A stretch of DNA of 64,000 nt from the NCBI GenBank assembly GCA_016188915.1, contig JACPGU010000002.1:186001-250000 (forward strand). Direction: 5' to 3'. The translations under genes and the position numbers were made by a program. Positions 6,817-14,438 of this stretch are shown here, piece by piece. The number at the start of each line of letters is the position of its first letter. The first letter of the stretch is position 1. The DNA is from Candidatus Microgenomates bacterium. Lineage in GTDB: Bacteria; Patescibacteria; JACPGU01. Below the pieces are notes generated by a model that saw nothing but the letters and a program-made list of their open reading frames with translations, was not told the origin of the DNA and searched no databases.

Positions 6817-9030
6817 ATGGAACTCTCCAAAACCTACAATCCGCAGGAGGTGGAAAAAAAGATCTACCCACTTTGGGAAAAGTCGGGGTATTTTGGTCCG
6901 AATGAGAAAGCAGATGGCGAACCTTTCGTCATCGCTATCCCCCCACCCAATGTGACGGGCGAGCTACATATGGGGCATGCTTTGAATAATACTTTGCAAG
7001 ATGTTTTGGTCCGACAAAAAAGAATGGAGGGGCGGCCGACGCTATGGATCCCCGGTACTGATCACGCGGGGATTGCCACGCAATATAAAGTGGAACAAAA
7101 ATTGCAAAAAGAAGGGGTGAGTCGCTTTGATTTGGGCAGGGAAAAATTCGTCGAAAAGGTTTGGGAATGGAAGGATCAATACGAGGCGACTATCTTGGGC
7201 CAGCTGAAAAAATTGGGCGTTTCCTGCGACTGGTCGCGCACTCGCTTCACGATGGACGAGGGATATTCCAAGGCAGTTCTTACCGCCTTCAAACACTATT
7301 GGGACAAAGGATATATCTATCGAGGTGAGCGCGTGGTCAATTGGTGCCCGAGATGTCACACTTCACTTTCCGATCTGGAGATAGAGCACGAAGAAGAAAA
7401 AACCAAACTTTACTGGATTAAATACGGTCCTTTCGTTCTCGCCACCACCCGTCCGGAAACGAAACTCGGTGATACGGCCGTGGCCGTCCATCCATCGGAT
7501 GAGAGATATCGCGATATGGTGGGTAAAAAATATATGATCCCTGGTGTTTTGGGTGAATTTGAAATCACCGTTGTCGCCGATGAGGCGGTGGATCCGGCTT
7601 TCGGCTCGGGCGCGATCAAGGTGACGCCCGCGCATGACGCTACCGATTACGATATTTCCGTTCGTCATCATCTGCCGATGAAGCAAATCATCGATACCGA
7701 TGGCAAAATGATGGAAAATTGTGGCAAATACGTGGGGATGACAACTCTAGAGGCGCGCTCGGCTATTGTCGCCGATATGGCAGAAATGGAGTTAATAGAC
7801 CATATTGACGAGGGCTATATTCATAACAGCTCACAATGCTACCGCTGTCATTCAGTGATTGAGCCGATCCCATCCCTTCAGTGGTTTCTCAAAATGACGG
7901 AACTTGTTAAGCCGGCGATTGAGGCGGTGAAATCTGGCGATATCAAAATCATCCCTGAACAATACGCAGGCACGGCGCTTCATTGGATGGAAAATATCAG
8001 GGACTGGTGTATCTCAAGACAGATTTGGTGGGGACACCGGCTCCCTGTTTGGTACAAACAGGGAGAAATCTCAAATCTCAAATCTCAAATCTCAAAATTA
8101 GAAAACCAACCTTCGGTTGACGACTATGTAGTTTCACTCGAATCACCGGGAGAGGGATATGCGCAGAGCGAAGATGTCCTGGACACTTGGTTTTCATCGG
8201 CGCTGTGGCCTTTTGCCACATTAGGTTGGCCGGAGAGTCAAGAAAATAAGAAATTAAAAAAACAAGAAAATAAAGCGACAGATTTGGAAAGGTTTTATCC
8301 GAACTCCATCAATATCACCGATCGGGGGATTATCAATCTTTGGGAGGTCAGGATGATATTTTCCGGTTTAGAATTCATGGGCAAAGCGCCGTTTCACACC
8401 GTCTATATCAATCCGACCGTATTTAACCGCGAGGGCAAAAGAATGAGCAAATCTCTCGGTACCGGGATTGATCCGCTGGATCTGATCGCTAAATACGGCG
8501 CGGATGCTACTCGTTTCGGACTTTGCTATCAGACGACCGGCACACCGGACATTAAATTTTCCGAAGACGTTTTGCAAATGGCCAAGACCTTTATGAACAA
8601 GATCTGGAACGCCACACGATTTGTCTTGATGAAACTAGACGGGTACGAGCAACGAGGCGAACTGAAATTTACGGTCAATACAGATGCTGACCGTGAAATT
8701 CAGGAGAAATTTAGTAGTTTAAAGAAATTCTACAACGACAATCTGGAAAAATATCGCTTTGGCCAAGCGGCGGAAGAAATATACCATTTCTTCTGGCACC
8801 AGTTTTGTGATGTGTATATTGAAAAAACAAAAGAGCAAATCCCTTTTCCTCTTCCTGAAAATCACGATGAAAAATTAGTCAAAGACACAAAGGACAATCT
8901 TTTGTATGTTCTAAAAAATTGTCTGATTTTACTCCACCCTATAATTCCTTTTGTTACCGAAGAAATCTACCAGACCTTGCCCATTGATGGCAAAAAAGAA
9001 TTCTTGATAGTAGAGAAGTGGACAGCGTAA
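6817..9030 (+). CDS. valS: Valyl-tRNA synthetase, short form
   Basis: This class I synthetase charges tRNA-Val. HMGH is at residues 51-54 and the second signature is RMSKS (near residue 542). The CP1 editing domain and two Cys pairs (CPRC, CYRC) that could bind zinc are present. The protein ends (737 aa) soon after the anticodon-binding domain and lacks the C-terminal coiled-coil arm of typical bacterial ValRS (about 880-950 aa). Two repeat-like segments sit in the coding sequence: a hairpin at 8041-8065 and four TCAAATC words at 8066-8100 (residues about 417-428). A large terminator hairpin follows the stop. Confidence 0.95.
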   Translation: MELSKTYNPQEVEKKIYPLWEKSGYFGPNEKADGEPFVIAIPPPNVTGELHMGHALNNTLQDVLVRQKRMEGRPTLWIPGTDHAGIATQYKVEQKLQKEGVSRFDLGREKFVEKVWEWKDQYEATILGQLKKLGVSCDWSRTRFTMDEGYSKAVLTAFKHYWDKGYIYRGERVVNWCPRCHTSLSDLEIEHEEEKTKLYWIKYGPFVLATTRPETKLGDTAVAVHPSDERYRDMVGKKYMIPGVLGEFEITVVADEAVDPAFGSGAIKVTPAHDATDYDISVRHHLPMKQIIDTDGKMMENCGKYVGMTTLEARSAIVADMAEMELIDHIDEGYIHNSSQCYRCHSVIEPIPSLQWFLKMTELVKPAIEAVKSGDIKIIPEQYAGTALHWMENIRDWCISRQIWWGHRLPVWYKQGEISNLKSQISKLENQPSVDDYVVSLESPGEGYAQSEDVLDTWFSSALWPFATLGWPESQENKKLKKQENKATDLERFYPNSINITDRGIINLWEVRMIFSGLEFMGKAPFHTVYINPTVFNREGKRMSKSLGTGIDPLDLIAKYGADATRFGLCYQTTGTPDIKFSEDVLQMAKTFMNKIWNATRFVLMKLDGYEQRGELKFTVNTDADREIQEKFSSLKKFYNDNLEKYRFGQAAEEIYHFFWHQFCDVYIEKTKEQIPFPLPENHDEKLVKDTKDNLLYVLKNCLILLHPIIPFVTEEIYQTLPIDGKKEFLIVEKWTA
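8066..8100 (+). repeat. In-frame short tandem repeat inside valS
   Basis: Four tandem TCAAATC-type words are translated as …SNLKSQISK… between the conserved RLPVWY segment and the later catalytic domain. The words resemble those in the intergenic repeats and in the tsaD fragment. Confidence 0.75.
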
Positions 9031-9079
9031 ATATCCATCAAAAAAGAACGCCTTGGGCGCTCTTTTTTGATGGATATTA
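9030..9079 (+). terminator. valS terminator
   Basis: A long hairpin (AATATCCATCAAAAAAGA… facing …TCTTTTTTGATGGATATT) with an inner CGC/GCG stem. It is nearly symmetric and could also stop minus-strand transcripts from the tRNA cluster. Confidence 0.8.
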
Positions 9080-9097
9080 TGAACTTTATTTTACAAA

Positions 9098-9171
9098 TGC
9101 CAGGGGAGAGGATCGAACTCTCGACCTTAGGCTTATGAGTCATACGCTCTAACCAACTGAGCTACCCTGGC
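9098..9171 (-). tRNA. tRNA-Met (CAU), elongator
   Basis: The minus strand folds as a 74-nt tRNA: acceptor GCCAGGG/CCCTGGC, D-arm GCTC/GAGC, T-arm GAGAG/CTCTC, discriminator A. The anticodon loop is CTCATAA, so the anticodon is CAU. The anticodon stem (TATGA/GCCTA) has two mismatches, which is unusual. CAU could mean elongator Met or lysidine-modified Ile. The presence of a tRNA-Ile with UAU nearby favours elongator Met. CCA is not encoded. Confidence 0.8.
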
Positions 9172-9224
9172 CCCTGTCGCTTTATCGTTCTCTTGAGCGA
9201 CAAAGCTTAATTTTGTTTTTCAAA

Positions 9225-9298
<74 letters not shown>

Positions 9299-9327
9299 AT
9301 ATGGATATTCATGGGCTATAAATGGAA

Positions 9328-9732
9328 TTATTTTTTGAAAAAATAATCCCACCAGCGGATTATATTGGATTTACCATCTTCTCTTTCCTGATATCTTTTT
9401 TGTTCTTTTGCTAACCTTTCTTTTTCTGGGTCTTTGCGTGTTAAGGCGTAGACCCTCTCCCCTTCTTTCTGATAGCCTAATTTTTCTCGCAAAACTTTTT
9501 CCGCATAGGTGTCCGTGCTATAATACAATATTCTGTTTTTTTGTTCAAGGTTATTTTCTTGTAAGTAGGCTATTTCTTGTCTTAAATTTTCTATTTGATC
9601 ATTGATTTTGTAATTTTTGTAAACAATGCCTATTAGTGAATAAAGTACAAAAATCATCATTGTCGCCAAAGCCATAGCGACTTTGTTCATTCTATTTTGT
9701 TTTTCTATGAAATGCAGAATATCGCTTAACAT
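9328..9732 (-). CDS. DivIC/FtsB-like septum formation protein
   Basis: The 134-residue product has a short cytoplasmic N-terminus, one membrane helix (about residues 20-40, MALATMMIFVLYSLIGIVY) and an extracytoplasmic coiled coil (about 45-70, INDQIENLRQEIAYLQENNLEQ). A conserved region with the pattern EKVLREKLGYQKEGE follows. This is the FtsB/DivIC/FtsL layout; these proteins bridge the divisome at mid-cell. The open frame extends to 9780, but that would overlap the tRNA at 9752-9825, so the ATG at 9732 is preferred. It lies inside a tRNA cluster. Confidence 0.8.
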   Translation of the reverse strand: MLSDILHFIEKQNRMNKVAMALATMMIFVLYSLIGIVYKNYKINDQIENLRQEIAYLQENNLEQKNRILYYSTDTYAEKVLREKLGYQKEGERVYALTRKDPEKERLAKEQKRYQEREDGKSNIIRWWDYFFKK

Positions 9733-9751
9733 TATTTTGTTTTTGATAAAT

Positions 9752-9825
9752 GGGCCTGGCTGGACTTGAACCAGCGACATCCACCTTATAAGAGTGGCGC
9801 TCTAACCAACTGAGCTACAGGCCCA
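9752..9825 (-). tRNA. tRNA-Ile (UAU)
   Basis: The minus strand gives a 74-nt cloverleaf: acceptor GGGCCTG/CAGGCCC, D-arm GCTC/GAGC, anticodon stem CCACT/GGTGG, T-arm GCTGG/CCAGC, discriminator A. The loop is CTTATAA, placing UAU at positions 34-36, which reads AUA. Most bacteria decode AUA with a CAU tRNA modified to lysidine by TilS, so a UAU gene is noteworthy. Confidence 0.85.
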
Positions 9826-9852
9826 AATGGGAAAGTCAAGGCGAGGGCGATA

Positions 9853-9903
9853 AGAGTGGCGCTCCCTCTGGGCCGGAGACTAACCAACTGAGCTACAGGT
9901 GCA
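9853..9903 (-). pseudogene. Broken tRNA-Ile copy (5' half)
   Basis: The minus strand repeats the 5' half of the adjacent tRNA-Ile, from CCTGTAGCTCAGTTGGTTAG and then GAGCGCCACTCTTAT up to the anticodon. About 15 extra bases (CTCCGGCCCAGAGG) are inserted in the D-arm. The 3' half is absent, so it cannot be a tRNA. Confidence 0.8.
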
Positions 9904-9981
9904 GGATATTGATTATTTTTATTTTAAATAAAAAAGGCCAAGCGCCTATTCATTTTACTAGGAGTCTGGCAAAAAAGCAAT

Positions 9982-10344
9982 TTAATTGCTGTTGTCCGCT
10001 AGAAATTGAGAGATCTTTCCGACAGGACTCGTAGCTAGATGGTTTTTGATGAAATTTTCCATATCGGACTCTTTTGTTCTTAAAGTCCTTCCATTGATTT
10101 TCAAAAATAAAGAAGTGGCGAAAAGACTCGTAGCCGTATTTTTGGAGGAGAAGGGTTTTTTCTTACTGATGGCAAAAAACAAAGCTCCCGCTTTGCTGAA
10201 AATATCAGGGAAGACCTCGCTGTTTTTCATATAGGAAACAACCTTTTTCAAAATCTTCCAATCTCTTAGATCGGCTTTCCCGCCGGTTTCTGATATTAAT
10301 CGGCTGTGGAGGTAAAAAATTTCGGCTGGAGTTAAGTATTGCAT
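9982..10344 (-). CDS. Doc/Fic-like protein with degenerate motif
   Basis: The 120-residue protein aligns with the Doc (death-on-curing) family: YLTPAEIFYLHSRLISETGG at the N-terminus, LRDWKILKKVVSY, then the PDIFSKAGALFFAI helix. Where active Doc/Fic proteins have H-x-F-x-D/G-x-N-K-R, this one reads KKPFSSKNTATS. The catalytic His, the acidic/Gly position and the Arg are all lost. It may be an inactive toxin or a repurposed regulator. It starts 6 bases after an AbrB-type gene at 10351-10584, in the antitoxin-first order typical of such modules. Confidence 0.7.
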   Translation of the reverse strand: MQYLTPAEIFYLHSRLISETGGKADLRDWKILKKVVSYMKNSEVFPDIFSKAGALFFAISKKKPFSSKNTATSLFATSLFLKINGRTLRTKESDMENFIKNHLATSPVGKISQFLADNSN

Positions 10345-10350
10345 ATAAAA

Positions 10351-10584
10351 TTATTCGGATAATTTTTCCAAATCCTTTTTATGCTCTTTGATGAATTCTT
10401 CAATATAACGAGCTCTTTCTTCTTCTATTTTGAAATTGGCCACCGGCTCTACCACTACGCGACGGTTTTTTCCGTCAACATTGACATAGACTTTGTCGCC
10501 AATAACCATACCGAGGTTTCCCAGAACTTTTTTTGGGATAGTGATGGCGGCGGAAGAACCGATTTTGATGATTTTGTTGGCCAT
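10351..10584 (-). CDS. AbrB/MazE-family antitoxin-like DNA-binding protein
   Basis: The 77-residue product has a clear SpoVT-AbrB swapped-hairpin domain at its N-terminus (IIKIGSSAAITIPKKVLGNLGMVIGDKV). A charged C-terminal tail (residues about 50-77) could wrap a toxin partner. Doc toxins more often pair with Phd antitoxins, so an AbrB-type partner is a mixed pairing. A perfect palindrome overlapping the promoter about 100 bases upstream is the likely autoregulatory operator. Confidence 0.85.
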   Translation of the reverse strand: MANKIIKIGSSAAITIPKKVLGNLGMVIGDKVYVNVDGKNRRVVVEPVANFKIEEERARYIEEFIKEHKKDLEKLSE

Positions 10585-10684
10585 TAGATAAAAAAATAAT
10601 AAAGTAAAAAATTAAGAAATCAATGATTCAGAATTTGCTATTATTCTCGTCTCTCTATTTTTTTAATTTTTTATTTTCTTAATC

Positions 10685-10713
10685 CATTATAACATTGTTA
10701 TAATGTCCTGCAA
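10685..10713 (-). promoter_or_regulatory. Promoter and palindromic operator of the AbrB/Doc-like pair
   Basis: Positions 10685-10705 form a perfect palindrome: CATTATAACA, a central T, then TGTTATAATG. On the minus strand the -10 TATAAT (10686-10691) lies inside one arm, and a -35 TTGCAG (10708-10713) precedes it by 16 bases. A regulator bound to the palindrome would block the promoter, as in autoregulated toxin-antitoxin modules. Confidence 0.75.
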
Positions 10714-10731
10714 GACTGTTTTTCGGTGCTA

Positions 10732-10757
10732 AAAAACCCGCTAAAAAGCGGGCTTTT
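10732..10757 (-). terminator. Terminator (bidirectional)
   Basis: CCCGC-TAAAAA-GCGGG flanked by A-rich and T-rich tracts. It ends the minus-strand gene at 10832-11650. Confidence 0.75.
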
Positions 10758-10831
10758 GTGCTCTCCCCCGTGTGCCCCTTGCGAGGCGGGTTTATCCGCC
10801 GGAGGCGGGAGGGCGGGCTGGAAAGGACTTT

Positions 10832-11650
10832 TTAGCCCTTTCTCTTTTTTGGGCTCCAATCATAGGCATCGACAAATTTATCGATACGATTGTACCCATA
10901 GAAAGTAGTTCGAAGTCTACCCCGATTTTTGGCGTCATGCCAAACTTTGGCGCAGTATTCCAGTTGCCGGTCCCAGTATTTGAAGCTGGGACTTTTGATG
11001 AACGCGGCGTGATAAGCCGAATTCAGTTGGCACAAGCCGTGGTCGGTTGTGCCGTTGGAATTTTCCCCCACCGCTTTAATATTCCACTGGGGATTTTCGG
11101 CGGTGAGGGTCAAGACAAAATCCTTTCCTCCCAAATTATGGGCGTAGCGCACCATCGTTTGTCTCCATCCCGGCCAACCTTTACGGTGTGGAATCACTCC
11201 AATTCGATCACCCTTTTTTGTTTTCGGTAGGGGTGTCTGAAGTGGTTTTTCCGGCATCAAGCCATCTTCCACTCCTTTTATTTCCAGGGGGAAGGTAGGA
11301 TTGAAATATCGCGGGACTTCTTTGTTCAGCCATTGTCGCAAGCTGGTTTTTTGCACCAGCTCCTGTCCATCACGGCACTGACTGATCGTGAGAACGACAT
11401 CGTTTTCCACGATTATTCTCTCCTTCGTGGCAAAACAGGTGGACAGGATGGCCTTTTTGGGATTGATGGTGGTATTACGAATACCATCTACTAACACCCA
11501 GGCAAATCCTGCCAGAAAAAGAAAAATGATGGCGCCACAAACGATTTGGGCGCGATGGTTGGATGTTGCTTTTTGTCCCGCTAAAGCTACTAGCGGACAA
11601 AAAGCAAAAAGACTTTTGTCTTGCTCATTTACCTCTATCGGATTATTCAA
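10832..11650 (-). CDS. Membrane-anchored lysozyme-fold (transglycosylase-like) protein
   Basis: The protein has an N-terminal cytoplasmic tail, one membrane helix (IVCGAIIFLFLAGFAWVLV) and a long extracytoplasmic part. Near the C-terminus, GENSNGTTDHGLCQLNSAYH resembles the E…S…G…G.QLN core of SLT/lysozyme-like domains, which cleave peptidoglycan; whether it is active is uncertain. I place the start at the TTG at 11650. AAGGAGAG lies 8 bases before it, and a promoter (TTGACT, 17 bases, TAAGAT) lies at 11724-11752, inside the longer open frame that begins at 11752. The result is 272 residues. Confidence 0.7.
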   Translation of the reverse strand: MNNPIEVNEQDKSLFAFCPLVALAGQKATSNHRAQIVCGAIIFLFLAGFAWVLVDGIRNTTINPKKAILSTCFATKERIIVENDVVLTISQCRDGQELVQKTSLRQWLNKEVPRYFNPTFPLEIKGVEDGLMPEKPLQTPLPKTKKGDRIGVIPHRKGWPGWRQTMVRYAHNLGGKDFVLTLTAENPQWNIKAVGENSNGTTDHGLCQLNSAYHAAFIKSPSFKYWDRQLEYCAKVWHDAKNRGRLRTTFYGYNRIDKFVDAYDWSPKKRKG

Positions 11651-11723
11651 TTTTCTTTCTCTCCTTGATTTTGTAAAGGTCCGATAAAGACAACGGTCGG
11701 ATCCTTGCCTTTGGCTAAATCTA

Positions 11724-11752
11724 ATCTTAACACAAAATTCAGCCAAAGTCAA
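11724..11752 (-). promoter_or_regulatory. Promoter of the lysozyme-fold gene
   Basis: Minus-strand TTGACT (11747-11752), a 17-base spacer and TAAGAT (11724-11729) preceded by TGT. It shows that the longer ORF start at 11752 lies upstream of the transcription start. Confidence 0.75.
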
Positions 11753-11767
11753 TGTTTTTTAAGTAAA

Positions 11768-11790
11768 AAAACACCCCCTTGCGGGGGTCG
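11768..11790 (-). terminator. Rho-independent terminator
   Basis: ACCCCC-TTGC-GGGGGT followed on the minus strand by TTTTTTT, downstream of the secreted-protein gene 11814-12401. Confidence 0.65.
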
Positions 11791-11813
11791 CCCTGTCTGT
11801 CAGGGCATAGGTT

Positions 11814-12401
11814 TTAGAAGCTTTTTGTTGGAATCAGGGAGATTCTCTCCCCGAGGCCGATTGGTGTGGGCAGAAGCCCTTCCGTCCGCACCCGTCTTTC
11901 CACGGGACGGGGAATGACGCTGCCCTTGATGACTTTGGCCGTTTGACCGAAGCGTTCCACCACGATGGTGGTGTTCGGCTCGAACATGGCCGCGGTCATC
12001 GCCAATACCTGCTCCTCGTTGTCACCTCCGAAATAAGAGGCGCGCACCGTCATGGAAGGCGCTTCCACTCCCGAAACGGCGTAGATCCCGGTCGGTTCAC
12101 TTTCGGCGACTTCGCCTTTTTCGGTCAGCCTCATTTTCTCCGGCATATTGCTTTCGGCGCTGCCGGTGGCGATGAACCCTTCCGGCTCCGGTAGGAGTGC
12201 GACTTTCATCGCTTCCGTCCAGCACAGACTGGCCAGCTCTGCCGGGATCGGGAAAGCGGTGGGGTCCGTGTTTTCCGTGACGCAGGCGACCATGGCCTGG
12301 GCTCTGGACTCCCACAAGCTGGTCGGACTGGCATTGGCGACCATGGCCCGGGCAGAAAACAAAAGGGTCAGGGCAAGCGACAAACAAACGGTTTTTTTCA
12401 T
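11814..12401 (-). CDS. Exported protein of unknown function
   Basis: The 195-residue product starts with a typical Sec signal peptide (MKKTVCLSLALTLLFSARAMVANA, cleavage probably after ANA near residue 24). The mature part is acidic and Ala/Glu-rich with no recognised domain. It contains a few Cys residues (VACVTE, SLCWTE) that could form a disulfide outside the cytoplasm. AAAGGAGGA lies about 12 bases before the ATG. The coding sequence is distinctly GC-rich compared with its neighbours, which may mean recent acquisition. Confidence 0.7.
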   Translation of the reverse strand: MKKTVCLSLALTLLFSARAMVANASPTSLWESRAQAMVACVTENTDPTAFPIPAELASLCWTEAMKVALLPEPEGFIATGSAESNMPEKMRLTEKGEVAESEPTGIYAVSGVEAPSMTVRASYFGGDNEEQVLAMTAAMFEPNTTIVVERFGQTAKVIKGSVIPRPVERRVRTEGLLPTPIGLGERISLIPTKSF

Positions 12402-12524
12402 AATGCTGTTAAATCCTCCTTTTTTGAGCCCGCTGGCTCAGATTTTCCCGCTAGGGGAATATGGCTACATTAGCATAAAAATAGAAAAAAGTCAATACTT
12501 TTTCCTAAATATCATAGATGCAGA

Positions 12525-14258
12525 TTAGCGTATACCGAATAGTCCGCTTTTGACATAATCTTGTGTCCCGTCTGGCAGATTGACATTAATAACATATTTG
12601 AAGTTTTGGCCAGTGACCAATTTCGTTCCACTGGAGCCAGTGATCTTAACTGCCATCACCAATCCCGACACCCCTCTTTTGGTGATTTCTATTTTTTCCA
12701 CATTGCCGACGGCTGTATCCGGATCAGAATTCAAGTAATTTTCTAATGTTGCTTTGTCCAAAGTTTTGGCTTGCCAGCGATAGTGTGGCGAGTCTTCTTC
12801 TCCTGGACTCTCTACGCCTCGCAGCCATGACCGAGGGGTGCCACCCCAAACATTCTCGTTATTTTCCGTCCAGCCGCCACTAGTAGAAAAATAATAGGCG
12901 GTAATAATCTCCGAACCGTAAAAAAGTAATTGTCCGCGCGTTTCTTCAATCGCCTGGTTGGTAGAGGCTACCTCTTTCAGCGCTCCATGATAAACTTGGC
13001 AACTGGGCGTGTCGCAAATCTCACGATTTTTGTAAGCATAATTTCTAGCGGCCACCGCTTGTGCTTTGAGCGCTTCTTTCTGCCAGGAAGCAGGCATCTC
13101 TCCCGGGACCACTCCACGTAAATAGTCTTCCAGTGGCAGAATATTATAAGTGACGAGTCGACCTGGCGAACCTATGACATTGATTTGGCCGCGGTAAATA
13201 TTAAAAGAATTATATTTGTAGGTGACGGTTAGACGACTAGTAGCATCTTGAGGTGAGAGAACGAGGCCTGGAACAGCCGAAACGATGGCGCCAGCTGATA
13301 AAATCTCTCCCGTAGATTCATTTTTGACCGAGCCACTGGCGACAATGATGGCGCCACCGCCTGGCGAAGCCGACAATTTTACTTTGATATCAATACCGTC
13401 TGTATTGGCTTGCTTTAAATAGGTGCCTTGATAATAATGGGTCAAAATATCTTCAAAATCTTTACCATTTTTGGCCATCGCGTTAGCGCCATATTGGCTC
13501 ATACCCAAACCGTGCGGTGTGCCGGCACCGGCGATGGTGATGGTATTTTGCAGAGAAAAATCTACTACATTCAGATTGATGACAGGGCTATTATTGGCCT
13601 TGGGTATAGGCGGTGGATCTAGCGCCAAGATTTGCTGTTCTACTTCGCGGCGGTTTTTTTCTAAATCTTTTATTTTGTTTTCTTCTTCTATAATAGAGGC
13701 GCGCAAAGAAGCTAATTGATTTTGCCAAATATCAATTTGTGAGAGTAAAACTTCGCGGCGAGTTTGAGCGATGACAATGCCTTGTTCTAAAATCTTTTTT
13801 TCTTCGTCTATTTTTTTTATTTCGGTAACGATTTTTTCTTGGGCGCTATGAATGTAGATTTGATTGCGGATTAAATCGTTCAAAGATTCAGCCGACAGCA
13901 GAGCCAAATAGCCAATGCTGCCTGAACGATTGATATAAAAACGGCGTAAAAGAGTGTCTTTTTGCTCTTTGGTTTGGTCTAATATGACGGTCGCCTCTTT
14001 GATGTTTTGTTCTAATTCTTCTAGCTCTTTTTTATTAACCAGTATTTGATTTTGAGCACTGCCGAGGCTCGCCATAGCCTCCGAGCTTTGGCCTTGAAAA
14101 TTGGCTATATTTTGGATGAAGCTTTCTTGTTCTTTGGCTATTTTTTCCAAATCACGTAGGAGCTCTTCTTTGGTTTTGGCAAAGGCGATTCCGGCGCTAT
14201 CCCAAAAAATAACCAAGGCCAAAAAAAAGATAATTATTTTTTTATATTTTTTTCTCAT
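12525..14258 (-). CDS. Secreted SpoIID/LytB-domain protein with coiled coil
   Basis: 577 residues. A signal peptide or anchor (residues about 1-27) is followed by a long coiled-coil region (about 28-215) like that of CwlO/PcsB-type peptidoglycan hydrolase regulators. The SpoIID/LytB domain comes next. Diagnostic pieces are TPHGLGMSQYGANAMAKNG near residue 248, then EDYLRGVVPGEMPASWQKEA and LKAQAVAARNYAYK, and a C-terminal stretch with SGGWTENNENVWGG. In spore formers SpoIID cleaves glycan strands at denuded sites. Here there is no sporulation context, so a role in cell-wall remodelling is more likely. It is transcribed alone and away from 14439. Confidence 0.85.
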   Translation of the reverse strand: MRKKYKKIIIFFLALVIFWDSAGIAFAKTKEELLRDLEKIAKEQESFIQNIANFQGQSSEAMASLGSAQNQILVNKKELEELEQNIKEATVILDQTKEQKDTLLRRFYINRSGSIGYLALLSAESLNDLIRNQIYIHSAQEKIVTEIKKIDEEKKILEQGIVIAQTRREVLLSQIDIWQNQLASLRASIIEEENKIKDLEKNRREVEQQILALDPPPIPKANNSPVINLNVVDFSLQNTITIAGAGTPHGLGMSQYGANAMAKNGKDFEDILTHYYQGTYLKQANTDGIDIKVKLSASPGGGAIIVASGSVKNESTGEILSAGAIVSAVPGLVLSPQDATSRLTVTYKYNSFNIYRGQINVIGSPGRLVTYNILPLEDYLRGVVPGEMPASWQKEALKAQAVAARNYAYKNREICDTPSCQVYHGALKEVASTNQAIEETRGQLLFYGSEIITAYYFSTSGGWTENNENVWGGTPRSWLRGVESPGEEDSPHYRWQAKTLDKATLENYLNSDPDTAVGNVEKIEITKRGVSGLVMAVKITGSSGTKLVTGQNFKYVINVNLPDGTQDYVKSGLFGIR

Positions 14259-14316
14259 AGGATTTTTTGGGTAATTTAAGAATTGTGTCTTGCAGATATT
14301 TTAACACAACTGCTTA

Positions 14317-14356
14317 GACGTTCAACGGCGTGCTGTAGGACACGACGTTGAACGTC
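14317..14356. repeat. Perfect-but-one hairpin between divergent genes
   Basis: A 16-bp arm (GACGTTCAACGGCGTG) faces CACGACGTTGAACGTC across an 8-base loop, with a single G/A mismatch. No T tract follows on either side. It sits between the starts of two divergent genes, so it is not an ordinary terminator. Confidence 0.75.
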
Positions 14357-14369
14357 ATGTATGTAAAGC

Positions 14370-14398
14370 TTGCCTTTTTGGCGGAAAAATGATATTAT
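14370..14398 (+). promoter_or_regulatory. Promoter of the 14439 gene
   Basis: TTGCCT (14370-14375), 17 bases, TATTAT (14393-14398); start codon about 40 bases further on. Confidence 0.55.
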
Positions 14399-14438
14399 GG
14401 CTATATTAGCGAAAAAAAAACGAAAGGGATAGAGCGCT

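Noticed and set aside
9841..9903. A fourth tRNA in the tRNA cluster
   Set aside because: It lacks the 3' half and has an insertion in the D-arm, so it cannot fold as a tRNA; annotated as a broken copy.
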